Position numbers and translations under genes: made by a program. From Membranipora membranacea (lineage: Eukaryota > Bryozoa > Gymnolaemata > Cheilostomatida > Membraniporidae), in NCBI GenBank assembly GCA_914767715.1, contig OU612075.1, positions 8,182,001 through 8,246,000 of the forward strand: 64,000 nt of DNA. The letters are read 5' to 3'. Below, piece by piece: positions 22,454-35,500 of this stretch. Positions within the stretch are counted from its first letter, which is position 1, and every line of letters starts with the position of its first letter. The notes beneath the pieces are model-generated. The model worked only from the letters and a program-made list of their open reading frames with translations. It was not told where the DNA came from and made no database searches.

Positions 22454-25400
22454 ATGCCTGGAGAAAAGTTTGAACTTGGAATCGGTGATGGCCATCATCT
22501 TAAGAAGAGAAATGCTAGCCATTATATTGGTCCGAAATGCAAAGCTACATTCTTCGCTTTAACAATAGTTTTAACAAGTATTGCAATAAACAGTATTTAC
22601 TTGGAGGCGAGACTTGCTCAGATGGAAAAGAGATTGGAGGGAAGTTTTGAGCGCAGGTTGAAAAAGATGAAGAAAAACTTTGAGAGTGAAATTACTGAAG
22701 ATACGGTAAGTACAGTTAATGAATCGCTTCAACTTCCTCAAAACTATCCTGGTAAAACCGAGTATGTAATCATAGTTATTGAGAGATTTCCACCAATATA
22801 GTCATAAGCTCAACATAAAATTTTGCAACTCAATTATTACTATGAATCCAATGCTCGATTATGGGTGAAGGGCCGAGATTTATTAGAAATTGAATAGAAT
22901 TAATTATGAAATAGAAAGAAAAAGATAGAACATTTTGTGTGTCTTTAGCATGGCCAGATAGGTCATTACCCCATACACTGTCACATCCTCATGAGATTAT
23001 GTCTGCATGTTTGGAGGTAGCCTCACGCCATTAAGGTGTTTCCCATTTTCCAAACAGTCACACAGCATTACTACAAGTCTGATTAATAGTCTCCGGACAA
23101 TGCATCACATAACTTACCTTCAAAGAACTAAAAAGAGAAGTGTAATTGAGTGGCCTACACAATAAACGTTTCATTGTTACATAAATAGCTTGTAAACTGA
23201 AGTTGCTATTATTTCTGGTATTTATGCAAAGTTTTGGTAAGCGTCTGTAATTGGATTTAATCATTTGAGGCAATGTGACAATAGCGTTGGGTAAAACTGC
23301 CAGTATGGCTGGTTGTAGAATTCCATTTTCAACCACTAACTATTAAACTAACCAAAAGAGTAAATGAGAGAGTGGTTGATCATACAAATGCTTCAACCAG
23401 CTATCCTGCAAAGTTAAAGAAATAAAAAATAGCCCAATGGTAGTTGGGAAATTGCTTCTCAAAAGCTCCTCAATATCCGGGTCATAGACAAATCATGGTC
23501 CAGGTAAATATTGTTGTTTAATAAAAACCATCATCTGATCCATTCTGCTATCAATCTTCAGACTACTACTGGCATTAAGATAAGGGAGGATAAGTGTATT
23601 GCAGTACAAGCTAACATTAGATATCTAGCACATTTCTTCAGGTCTATCTCACCGTGTACTATCAGGCACAGTTGAACTCACTCATTTTTGGCCAGTGGCT
23701 TGGTCTTCAGCTATTTGGAGAGTTGTCCCACAGTTTTTTAACCAATGCAGTTATTAGTTTTCACAAAACATTCACGTTGCGTTCAGTCCACGACCAGTAG
23801 AAGCATTTTAGCTGGAATGTTAGGATAGTGAGATACTGGTCCATGATGGTTAGTTTTTTCACCATTGTTTTAAGTTGTGCCCTATCAATTAGCGATCTAC
23901 TTCGTTCAGGCACATGTACAGATGGCATCTTTCCTCTGGAACCTTGGGTACTAGATAGACCAACACCAAACTATGGTAATATTTTTGGCAACTTGACCAA
24001 CAACTATTAGGAGGGTTCTCTGAGAAGGGGGAAATTTGTGAAAGGGAAGCACCTAACTTGATTTGTTTTGGTATCTGGTCAATATGACCTGGTGACACAT
24101 CTTTTTCTCACAGGAACTGGGTCTGCTACAAAAAAGCTAGACCAAGATTGGTCTATTTGCCTGCATTCAGAGTTGCTCCCGATCCACTGGTCACGCCGCA
24201 GAAGAAGGGAGCAACTGGAATGCAGGCAAATGGATTTAACTTGAGCTAGAAAAAAGCTGACAAGGAAGTAAATGGGGATTCAATCAGCTTTTGATGAAAG
24301 GCAGGAAAGGTTTTACTTTGATTGAGCTCAAATCGATTGATTTTCTTTGTCTGCTGTAATAATATTACAGCAGACAAAGAAAATCAATCAATCTCATATC
24401 ATCAATATTGTTGTGCCTGGTCTGATAACATTTAGAATGTAAGTATCATTTTCATATTGATTGTCAGTTTGATGGTCAAAATATAATGTTCAATGAGAGA
24501 GTTAGATCGATGTATCTGGTTGTAACAAACTAATCAATTGCTAATTTATCAGGGCTTTGGCAACCGTCAAACACAATAGTTCCTGTTAAATTGTGAGGAT
24601 TCCCCAAATGTAGCTCAATTACTACAAGAGTCTCACATTTCCTTCGTAGCGAATCCCTTGTATAACTATTTTCTTCACACATTACGAAGATAGCAGAACA
24701 ATACACATGCTTTATAAAATTCAATTCAATGTGCCCAGTGATTTGGACCAGTGAGAAAACCAACTGTGCGTAAAAATTTAATGCGTTGAGACAATATTTG
24801 TTTCTATTTTAGAACACAGGTGAATTTTCAGAGGAATTGCCCGTCGACGGATACCCAAAAGATTTCATAATCAATCTACCAAGACAGAAACGGCAAGCAG
24901 AAATTCAACCAACTACAGCTAACTCAAAATGTCACAGTGGTAAGATATTAATCACTTAATTATTATCATCGACTCAATACAATTACCAGGATGTTTCATC
25001 TGTAGTTGACAAAAACAAATGCATGAGAAGAATGGCAGTGAGAATAATTTTATCTCTGATGCAGAAAGCTTAGATCTATTTATTGATAAGGAAATCTTTC
25101 AGCAAGGTTCTACAGTCTTGCATTACCTCTGAGATTAAAATGACCGCAGATATTTGATAGAACATGGTTCATTTCTGGGTATCTCGATTTTGATTCTTTA
25201 AATTCATTTTTCTGCCAAGTAACAGCAAATAAAAATAGAAATAAAAAGTAAAATATGCTCGTTTAGTATTTGAAAATTCCCTAAAGTCCACACATGTTTT
25301 CTGAGTCATAACCCTCTAATGAATATTCAATCTTTCTACTCTGTAGGCATTGCAAGCGCAAGAATTGCTGTTCTGTACGGAGACAGAGGAGAGGTGCAAA

Positions 25401-27932
25401 AAAGGAGTGATCGTCTCAGTATGTCCATCAAGATTTTAGAAGTTAATAACATACACTTTTAAGGAACAATCAAAATTGCCATATCGCATGAGTAGAAAAA
25501 ACCTGTTGTCTATGGAATTTAATGACTTGGAGTGATTTTATTTATTCTTGTTTTTTTTATACATATACATATACATGTACTTTATTTTATTCTTTCATAT
25601 ATTTTTATATATGTTTCAGGATCCTCAGCTCATCTGAAAATGAGACCATGTAATGCAGCGCCCATAACCCCTGTATGTTACAATGGATCATACACTAATG
25701 ATAATGGTGATGAATGGTGCAGGAGGGCTGACCGATCAAGTGATATCTATGCGCTGAGGGGTGTGTTATTATAATAGCTCTGTCGAACATAATATCTTTT
25801 TGGTACATTTCTCATATAATATCAACTTTATTGACATTCTGGGCCCTTTCGTGGCAAATGAGAATATGGGCAAGAAAGGGTTATGTATGAAGAGCTCACC
25901 TCCCTAAACAGCATGGGTACTTAGTTATCTTGGTTCGAACCTGCAACTCTCAGATTGTGAAGCTTGAATCCTAACCCCTCCACCAACCTGCCACCCTACG
26001 ATAAGTGATATATAAACCTTACACCCCTACTTAGCAGCCAGAAGAAATGCAAGTTTACATTGCTGATCCATCAGATTGCTTTGCCTGGCAGATTTTTTTA
26101 TTATCACAAATTGGTATGTCATCTTTGTCAAATTTGCGAGACAAAGATGTATGATTATTGGCAAAGTAACCTCACATTAAAAGTGAGCAATCTGTCCAAT
26201 AAACTTGTTCAATAAATCGGTCCAATAAATCGGTCCATTAAATCGGTCCAATAATCAATCCAATAACTAGGTCCCAATAACTAGGTCCCAATAAATAGGT
26301 CCCAATAAATAAGTCCCAATAAAGAGGTCCCAATAAATCGGTCCGAAGAAAATCTGTCAAAAAATCTGTCCAATAAATGTGTCCATATATGTGTCCAAAA
26401 AATTGGTCCAATAACTCAGTCCAATAACTCAGTCCAATAAACTTTCAGTATAAACTCAGCAAAAGGTCTGCATAAATATTAATAATAATAATGACAATAA
26501 TAATGATAATATATTTATTACTATCATCAAAGAAATATAGGGAAAACACTGTCCAATTTCACAGTAGGTTATGACTCTGTTTCAGGGAATAAATTCCACT
26601 ACAGATACTTCACGAAAGCCTCATGGATGAACACACCAGAATCGTCACAGTACTACGGCATACTAGGTGATGATGGGAACTCCGATAGTGTCTATCAGAT
26701 GATTGAGGTCAAACAACCTGGGATGTACATCATAACATCAAGTGTGAGTTTATAGAGATGTATTGGTAGGGAGTAAGATGCTATATTTCCAAAATAATAT
26801 TGACGGTGATGTGTCTTGTTCCCACAACCAGATTGGGAGGGCAAAATCTCCCTGCATTCATCACCTTCTCACTCATATGATTAGATATGATGGAGAGAGA
26901 TACACCCAAGAGTGCTGGGGGCTGGATCAATCAATCATGAAGCTCCCCCACAGGGACGAACCGCTCTTGCCATTTCAGAATAAAAAAAAAAATCGGTTGA
27001 TGGCCATAATTCGCGATAATTAGCGATCTTGCTATAATCTACTCGGAATCGAGATAATTAAGTTGAAAGTTTTTTCTCACATATTTTTCATTGATTCCCG
27101 TTTTTTTTTTCGGAACATTATTTTCCAACCATTTTCGGGAACGATGAAAATTTCAATAATATCAATTTTATTTGCTGAGCATAATGAGTGATGTTTTTGA
27201 GAAGTGAAACTTTGAAATAATAGTTATTTTTTTAGATGCGTTTCACAGAGTTGAGAGCAGCCAAGGGTCAGACCGTATCAGCGGCTTACGGAGTCTACAT
27301 AAATAACCGGATTATGAACAGTACGAGGGCAGTCAGTAGCTGTGCACACACTCACCGAGGGAGTGCAGAGGACGACGGGTCGAAGGTGTTCCCTTGTTCA
27401 ACCTGGCAGGTGAGTGCAGACTAGTGCAAGTACGCTCTGAGCAAAAGCAGCATTGATTTGGTTTACAATGAGATCACTTAACACATCGGTGGGAGTTAGA
27501 TTTTTTTTTAAACTACGAAACCTAATTCATGGATTTTAGTGACTTGCCTGTAGGGTTTGAACATAAAGGCTACCTTTTTCTTTAACCTTCTAGGATGAAA
27601 CTGGTTGACAATTAAAAAGTTGTGTTTAATTATATATACACCATTTCGATTGGTAGACAATATCATCCTCGACAGATATTTTCCATAATAAAAAAATTGA
27701 AATTAGATAAAAAATAAGGAAAAAAATAAAAGAAAAATACTCGGTAATATAATCTTATTTACCTTTGTTTCAGTTGGTTCCACTGCTGGAGAATGATCGA
27801 GTGTTTATGAGGATTGAACCATATGTCTACTTTGAGATCAGAAAAGACACCATGTTTCTGGCTTTGATCAAACTGAATGACGATATTCTAGATTTACCAA
27901 TGTTATCAGACGGCCCAAGTTTCAGAGGTTAG
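22454..27932 (+). CDS. TNF-superfamily ligand, paralogue C (EDA/Eiger-like), 360 aa
   Basis: This is the third ligand of the cluster, in tandem with B. Exons: 22454-22705, 24813-24939, 25347-25418, 25620-25760, 26586-26743, 27236-27409 and 27774-27932 (stop TAG), 1083 nt in frame with GT-AG borders. The layout matches B: cytoplasmic FELGIGDG motif, membrane segment about 31-50, coiled-coil stalk, RQKR at 108-111, then the TNF homology domain. Exon 4 starts with SSAHLKM, close to the canonical AHL motif of strand A. Exon 5 ends in PGMYIITSS, exon 6 carries the SSCAH...VFPC cysteine pair, and exon 7 carries MFLALIKLND. The C-terminus ends in SFRG, like B. An AATAAA lies at 27934, right after the stop, and another near 28397. 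Intron 1 holds two strong hairpins. The function as a trimeric cytokine is family knowledge; the receptor is unknown. Confidence 0.9.
24155..24231. repeat. 77-nt hairpin in intron 1 of TNF gene C
   Basis: atttgcctgcattcagagtt plus gctccc pairs with gggagcaactggaatgcagg plus caaat with one bulge, leaving a loop of about 25 nt. The size and near-perfect stem are like a microRNA precursor, but a mobile-element end is equally possible. Confidence 0.6.
24335..24389. repeat. Perfect 26-bp inverted repeat with 3-nt loop
   Basis: gattgattttctttgtctgc plus tgtaat is followed by aat and then by its exact reverse complement. It lies in intron 1 of TNF gene C, about 100 bp from the hairpin at 24155. Confidence 0.75.
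25880..25996 (-). mobile_element. tRNA-like SINE fragment, minus strand
   Basis: On the minus strand, ggtggaggggttaggattca resembles box A and ttgcaggttcgaaccaag carries box B. It lies in intron 4 of TNF gene C. Confidence 0.4.
26195..26450 (+). repeat. Degenerate tandem repeat, unit GGTCCAATAAATC (12-14 bp)
   Basis: About 18 units of (g)gtcc(c)aataaat(c) run through intron 4 of TNF gene C, about 140 bp before exon 5. Confidence 0.75.
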
Positions 27933-27939
27933 CAATAAA

Positions 27940-29524
27940 TAACTACGAGTGTATACACAAGAATAAGATCCAATATAAATTAATATAAGGAGTAGGTCCT
28001 TGATCGTCATTTTTTTATGTACCATATGTCATACATACATTTGTCATATATAAGTATTACCCCTTCATTTCTTCCATGTTCAACCCAAAACCACTTACAA
28101 AATAACCCTGATTTTTTCGTTTGAATATCTCTAAATATTATTTAATATAAACTCAGCTACGATTATAGATTCTTATAAGCTTTTATTGTCTATATTACGA
28201 TATCCCATTCTGATCGGTAACGCGGGTAAACGTGTTCAGTCAAAATCATCACAGTTGATTGAGTTGTGATCTGTTCATGTGACAATTCTCTTCTTTTATT
28301 GCATCCATCTTTTATCGTGAACAATTGATTTGAGTTTTTTTTTTCTTCTGTTCCCTCTCTTTCATATTTGATATATTTTTCTTTGGTAACTTACAAAATA
28401 AAATATGTTCTAATGCCAACATTTCAATCACACACATTCCAGGTTTAACTAGGTTGTAACTCAGAAAATTTTTCTACTGGGTGGATACATTAGTTTATAT
28501 AATGGAACGGTACCATAATTTAAAAGATGATAATTAGAAACCGAAATCAATACAACTGACCTGACCTGCACTCTCCCTGCGGGAAAACTGAAGATCCGCG
28601 CCTCACATTATTCAACCAGCTCCTATACATTATCAGTCTTGCCTCAAAGTTCTTCTAAAATAAAAGATAAATAGGTCTGTATTATCTCGGATCAGATGAT
28701 ATAAACTGCCATTTAACCGATAACTTGCAAGAAGACATAAACACCAAAAGTGATGACATCACGGAGTGTATAAAATAGAATTATTAAAAGTCAAGTTGCA
28801 ATGAACAAAACTTAAACTTTGATGCCAAGGTGGCCTGCAAGGCCTAAAATATAGGTATGTTCCAACATAACACCATCAGTGTCCATCTGAGAATAGGATT
28901 TTCACTCCACATGGCATAACAGCAGTAACTATTACTCGGTCCTATATTCATACACTTTGCTCCCAACCATAATACGAGGTGTGCCTAATAATATCAAGCG
29001 ATAAACTTGGACAAAATTTGAAAGCAGCCATTGAGCACCCAGTGCCAAATCTTGCAAAGATAGTTGGCCATCATGAATTGTAGATAGTTTCCTCTAGCTG
29101 CATCAATGTGCACATCTGTCAGAGCCGAGCACTGCCTAGAGTCAATTGCTGACGATTATTCTACTTGGCATTTTGACCTCTGCAATTCAATTGCAGGATT
29201 GAATGATGCTCATTTAGTGCATCATTAGGTAAAACCATCATCAAGTTGGGAAGGGGGTGTGATGGGATAGGGTGGGGGGCATCTTACCATCCCATACCAT
29301 GTTCAACAATACAAAAGTTTTTAGAGTGTGAATGTTGATCTACATCAATGAATTTGTTTTATCGGCTTACCCTCAGGCCTAATGTAAAAACAGGTCTTCT
29401 GGCAAACCTGGACTTCCCTCGTGGTTCCTTAAAAATCGGCCACAAAATAAAAAAAACCAGACCAGTCTAGTAATTGAAGATAATCAGGCTTTTCAGTAGA
29501 CCACCTGGTCTATTCATTCCGAAT
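27940..29524. other. Intergenic between TNF gene C and the CBM20 gene
   Basis: AT-rich, no exon recognised. The core promoter of the CBM20 gene should be near its 3' end, but no clear TATA or initiator is visible. Confidence 0.4.
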
Positions 29525-32500
29525 ATGAGCCCTACCCCGTGGTGTATACTCTTCTTCTATGTGCTTGCATTGACAGATAGGATGCCTAACAGCGGTAGAC
29601 ACCACCACAGGAAGCACGCGTCCACACCTGTCAGAGACATAGATGGCATCTGTACCACCAGCATCGATGACTGGAAAGGTAGGACTACCTTAAACACAAG
29701 TACAGTGTATTACAGTGTATTACAATGTATTTCAATGTATTACAACGTATTAAAATGTATTACAATGTATCACAATGTATTACAATGTATTAATATGTAT
29801 TAATACGTATTACGATGTTTTACAATGTAATAGATCTGAGAATTGAATAAGTCCAGCCCTGACCACACAGAATGGGTTGCACACAGTTTCCGTGGAAGCA
29901 CAATCTGTATGCCAGTGTATAGAGCAGTTGAGTGTATACAAAAGTATATATACTGTTGCATAACACTGGAATATGCATCAGTGTATGCATTATGTATACA
30001 TCAGTGCATATACGTATCTTGAACTCAGTGTAGTCTATAAAGCAACAGCCTCAACTAATTTGACAAGCCATTGGGTGTCTTTCAGAAGGACATTGTTTAT
30101 TTCCTGAATGAGTTCAATTGGGCAAAAAGCGGTAAGATCAATTTTCATCACAATGAACGTTTATCAAGTTCTAATGTGTTTCCTTGAAGATAACGAATGC
30201 TTTACTACCCAATAGACCAAACAAAATTTGGCTGTGATTCAGTTAATGCCGCACAAGCTGTGCAGGGATAGCATGTAAGCATTCCATCATCAACCACTTT
30301 CCCAAATAGTCCAATGTTTTGAAGTAAACTCTTGAACTTGATGGGGAAAGTGGTTGAGATGGAATGCTTCTATCAGCTTACACGCCACATTTGAGCGGCA
30401 ATTCTTGTTTTAGATCCAAGCTCCAGGAATTTCATAGTGGTCAAGTTCTCCATGATTAAGACGTTAAGAGAGGGAGAGAGAGGTTTTCAGCTACACGGTA
30501 ACGCCACAAACCTCGGGTAAGGCGACCGGTTTTATCTGGATGTAAGCAGTAAAACATTTCAATAAGTCAATGTTATTGCATCAAGTAATTTGTCCACCTG
30601 AGAGAGCTCTGGACTTCCAAGGAACTTGGGGATCTCATTTCTCTTGGCATCATATACACAACAGTTCATCGTGGCGTCCCATCCGCTTGTGACATGTAAC
30701 TTACACATTTCCTATTGTCGTGACAAGGAATTATCCGCAACGAGCTAGCTTTTTCAGATAGCATTGAACCGTTGTTTATTTGATATTGGTCATCTATAGA
30801 AAAGAGCGGGAATGCTAAAGTGATATGTTTACACTACATTGCAAAGCTGCCAATTTACGCTAGACATAGCATAGCAGGAAAAAAACAAACATTCGGTCGA
30901 TCATATAACATTTGATTGCCATTACGTCTTCAAAAATTGGCGAGAGTTCCTCATATCAAGGGGATTTTTCACACAAGAACCGAAATATGCAAATGTGGTG
31001 ACTTTGTTTCTCTATAGTCGTAAGGAAAATTGAGGTTACTGTTTATTGCTGCCAGAATCAAAACTTACTACTTTATATAGGTTGCCAATAGGGTGCATGA
31101 CTGTTGTTTAGAATCAAAATTCCTCATTTTAAAACATAGTATAATGACAAGTAAACATACCATTTTCAGGAATTGGCGAGGTACTCTCAAGTCCCGAGAA
31201 TGTCCACCAAACTCAGGCCACCATGTTGTGTACACCTCGCTGCCTAAGAACACAGACATACAATACAAATGGATGTTACTGGGTAACGATAACCGCTCTG
31301 TCAAAGAGAAGGAGCTGCAGCGAGTTATTACATTAGGAAGTGATGATCTCACTGTACAGGATGTGTTTGGGGTTTACACAAGTCTACTTCCTCAGATATT
31401 CCAACCGGGTGAGCTTAGTTTTTTAGATTGCATTGCTTCGGGTCTCAATTATCGCCCAATACGGAGATAACTGGGTGAGCTAAGTTTTAAAATTGCAGCG
31501 ATTCAGGTCTCAATTATCACCTGATAATAATTATGATAATATAATACAGGTAGTTGGGTGTTTTCCTAAACCCGTGCACTCCATAAGTTTTTGTGTGAAT
31601 GTCTTGAAAAGAGTGAAACATGCTGCATGAAGGGTACCTTCTTGACCTACTTGATGTTTTGTGATAGTAAAGGAAGGAGATTGCGTAAAAGGACCCTCAG
31701 AAAAAAAAAACACATACTCAAGTATGTGTTTTTTTTCTGAGGGTCCTTGTGTAAAACTTTTTCTGAGGGTCCTTGTGTAAAACGCTGGTTTCAACACCAG
31801 GAACAATAGTAATCCTGCTATAATTACTTTCTTAATCTCATGATAGGTCAATATGGTCAGGTCAGCAATTGGAATGTTACCTGAGTATGAGCGCAAATCA
31901 TAATATTATCTTAACGGATCAGGACAGGATTATAAAAAAAACCCGATATTACCATCTAATGTTCTATCATCTATTGTGGTTTCCAAACTGATCGCCTAAA
32001 TCATGTTATCAAATTAGCAGTTATAATTCATAGATAAACTATTATTGTCTATTTTCTCAAATTAGTGAAGTTGAGAATAATCTAGTTATTTTGTTATAAA
32101 TTGCTGTTGTAAAACATTACTACTGATATATTCCTCATTTTGGAATGTCATAACAAACCTCAAATGATGAGATGTGACTCAAGGTTGACCTTTTCACTAT
32201 TTCCTTCTCCACTTAAGTTTCGGCGAATCTCTTGATATGAAAATAAGTATAAATCCCCCATGAAATCCATAAAACAAACAGTACATTTGGCTGCTTTTGT
32301 TCTCATCTTGCCAGATTTAAACAATAGCCTATGTCAAATATAATGTCATTTTTTGACCTGTGAGCAAGGCCACAAAATGTCACAATCCGATTGCGCAAAG
32401 ATAATTACTATTATTTTAAGTTTGCAGTCTGAAAAAGAGACCAATCCCTATGACATCAGACCACTCGCAGATTATTTCCCACTTCTGGAGGTGTTTTCCC

Positions 32501-35500
32501 CTTAGATTTGACTATGATGAAATTGTCAAATCACTTGAGATTCTCTCAAGAGATCCAACCACATGGAGGACACAGAGGCAGGTGTCGTAAAACAGACATG
32601 ATTACAAAGCTTATCATGGCAGCTTATCATGTTCAAAGAGCTCAACATAAAGACAAGATTTTCACATGGTAGAGTTGCATGGCAAATTTTTTCAGGTTGC
32701 AACTTGCTGTGCACAATTTCTAGACAACTTTTTTTGTTAAAATAGGCAATTTCACTAGTACCTACCTCAATCTTTCTAATGACTACTACACAGACAGATT
32801 TTGTTATCATCTCTAGCATGTCAAATTATTCAAAGATTTTACAGAGCACTTTGGAGAACCTTGATTCATTTCTCTCAACACTTGAATGGAAAAAAAAAAC
32901 GGTGGCTCATGACAAATTAGATCTTCATTTAATTCACAACCAAATTGTTCAGATGCAAACCGGAAACATTTTTAATCAGGGAGAGATTCCCCTTCCCCAA
33001 CCTGGAGAAAACTCTGACATTTGAATGACAAATTAGATCTGGTCTTTACCTAATTTTTCTTACCCAAATATGGTCCTAGAAAGATCAGAACACGATAATT
33101 TTTGGGACTTCTACCACACTGACAGGATTGTACACCCTGTTGCTTTCTTCTAAGAAGTCTCTGGGGGAAAAAAGAAAAAGAGGAGAAAATTTTCAAATCA
33201 TGCGCACAACCACAATTATTACAAAATTCACAATAACTATGGTGATTTGGCATTTGGTAAATTAAATTTACATCAAAAGCTTAATTTGTTACCTTAAATA
33301 TTTCAGACTATCATCCTCTGGACCAGATGCTAATTCCAGTGGCTTTTGTCACAATCCATCAAGTACCATGCGTTTCGTCTCAAGCTGTGGCGGTAATAGG
33401 GAGCACCCCGGAGTTGGGCAGATGGAGAGCAATGAATGCTAAGGCTATGTTTGAAGTACAACCAGACATGTGGGCCACAATAGTGTACTTACCAAGAGGA
33501 GCCAAGTTCAGATACAAGTTTGTCATCATTGAGAAGGCCAGAAACAAGGTTGGTTGGATCCTAAAAACAATCAAAGTTGTTTAGGATAGGTACAGGTGCG
33601 ATTATTATGTGTCATAATCACAGAAAGTACAGAAAGCATCCATTAGCAGGAATTGTCGCTACATCTACCAGTATATCTTATTCGCAAAACCGAATTGGTT
33701 AAAAAGAATTAGCCAATATTCAAGCTCTGAGTCACAGCAATATTTCCCTGTGACGTTTTGGGTCAATTAGCCTGTGTATGTTCTCTAATAAATGAATAAA
33801 AAAAAGAATTAACAAATTAAAATTGAAATTGAAAGAATCGATCGCATTACTTACTTTTCAACAGCCTTCATTGTCAAGCTTTGAAGGACCTACTTATGAA
33901 ACATTCACCAAATTTCCCCTAATATTTCTAACATCGTGCATTCCATCAGCATTATGAATTATATGTTCTAGCGTATTCTATATGGGGAGAGAAGGGAACA
34001 TAGGGTCCATCTCGAAGAAGTCAAAGATGATGATGGAGGGATGGCAGAAGAAGCAAAGGAGATGTCTAATCAGCCAGAGCTTCTCGGAGTCTGGACACCA
34101 GCATCAAACTCAAACCTCTCGGTACAACACGGTAAGAATTATGTATATATATCTAAGATATCAAAGCCCTTCCAGCATGCAACATTGGTGTCAGAAGTGG
34201 GAGGTAGATCCTGGAAATGATTTTTACTATCGTTGTGTAATCAAAATTAGGCCATGTTCATTTTTCTTAAGTTTCATGATAGCAACATACGAAAATATGA
34301 AACCGAAGCAATAAATATTTATTCAGAATGTTTTTCTTTACAGTTGAGGAACAGGAAATGGGAAGCGTTGCAAGCGATATTTCTTTAGGTGAGTGTTGTA
34401 ATTAGCTCAATTTAAGTTATGGTATTATAAAAAAAAAATTCTTGAATAGTCGAAGATGAAACCGAGCCACAAGGCAAAACATTTTCAAAATATAATAAAA
34501 ATGTTTTTGCATCGCTAGATTTACATAAGTCAGTTCAAAGCAACATCTTTTCTCAATTTCTAGGGACAAGGCCTTCCTTGGGATCAAACCTGTCGGATAT
34601 TGATGAAGACCTGGTAAGCTAACATTACGAAGAAAGATCACCGAACATGTTGTCCCAATGACCATAAATGCTGATGATCAAGGTAAAACGGCTTTATGTT
34701 CTTCGAGGCCTGCTGGAAGGTTCATAGCTGTTAACTTCTCCCCTTGTTTTAATTTTAGGCTGATTTGGCTGAGCTTCCTAGGCCGTCAGATACAACTACA
34801 GCGCAACAAAGCTCAATACTTGAGGGTAAGACTCTAGGAATCACTTTCCAACGCCTCAAATTTTTTTGCACTGGTTTACAACTTGACCAAATTGACGAGC
34901 AGTCTTTACAGTAGCAATTGCTATATTTCTGTTTTACAGAGATCAAAGAAGAATTGTATGGATCGATTGATACCTCAGATTTTCACAACAGGGCAGATAC
35001 TCAGCCTTTGCTGGCATTTGATGAGACTGTTGGACTCGTGGATATAACGGCTCTAGGTGGAGAGATGGCTATCTTGCCTGTTGAGTTTGAGATGAAAGAA
35101 AAACTCTGCACAGACTGGTAATTGAAGTTTCATGTTCTCGTTCATAACATGTTACCAGATGGTAAACAGCAAATATATCAAATTTGAAAACAAAAGCGGA
35201 GTGACTGTTGGGAGCATTCTGATGAATAACTGTAGTGGGAGGTGGCTCAGCTGGTTAGAGCGCCAGTCCTTCAGCATGCAAGTTTTAAAGGTTGTGGGTT
35301 CAAATCCCTGGGGTTTAGTTGGCCCCAAGGCTCCGACCTACCTGCAAACCGAGAGCAACCCGGCGCAGAAACAATTGGCCGCCAATGCTTCGGGATTTGG
35401 CATGTGATATGATCATCTGATCAACCTTTTTTTAAGCCAAGTAATGTCAGCATTGAACACATTAAACTCGTCTTTTGAAGGTTGGCAGCCCATCCTACCG

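Noticed and set aside
26195-26450. CRISPR-like array
   Set aside because: Units are contiguous with no unique spacers, and the genome is animal.
31531-31896. 121-codon minus-strand gene
   Set aside because: It runs through the hairpin and its duplicated arm, which produce the open frame; antisense to an intron.
32779-33024. Exon of the CBM20 gene (81-codon plus-strand frame)
   Set aside because: No acceptor and donor in the needed phase. The flanking exons (31408 to 33307) already join in frame and make a continuous protein.
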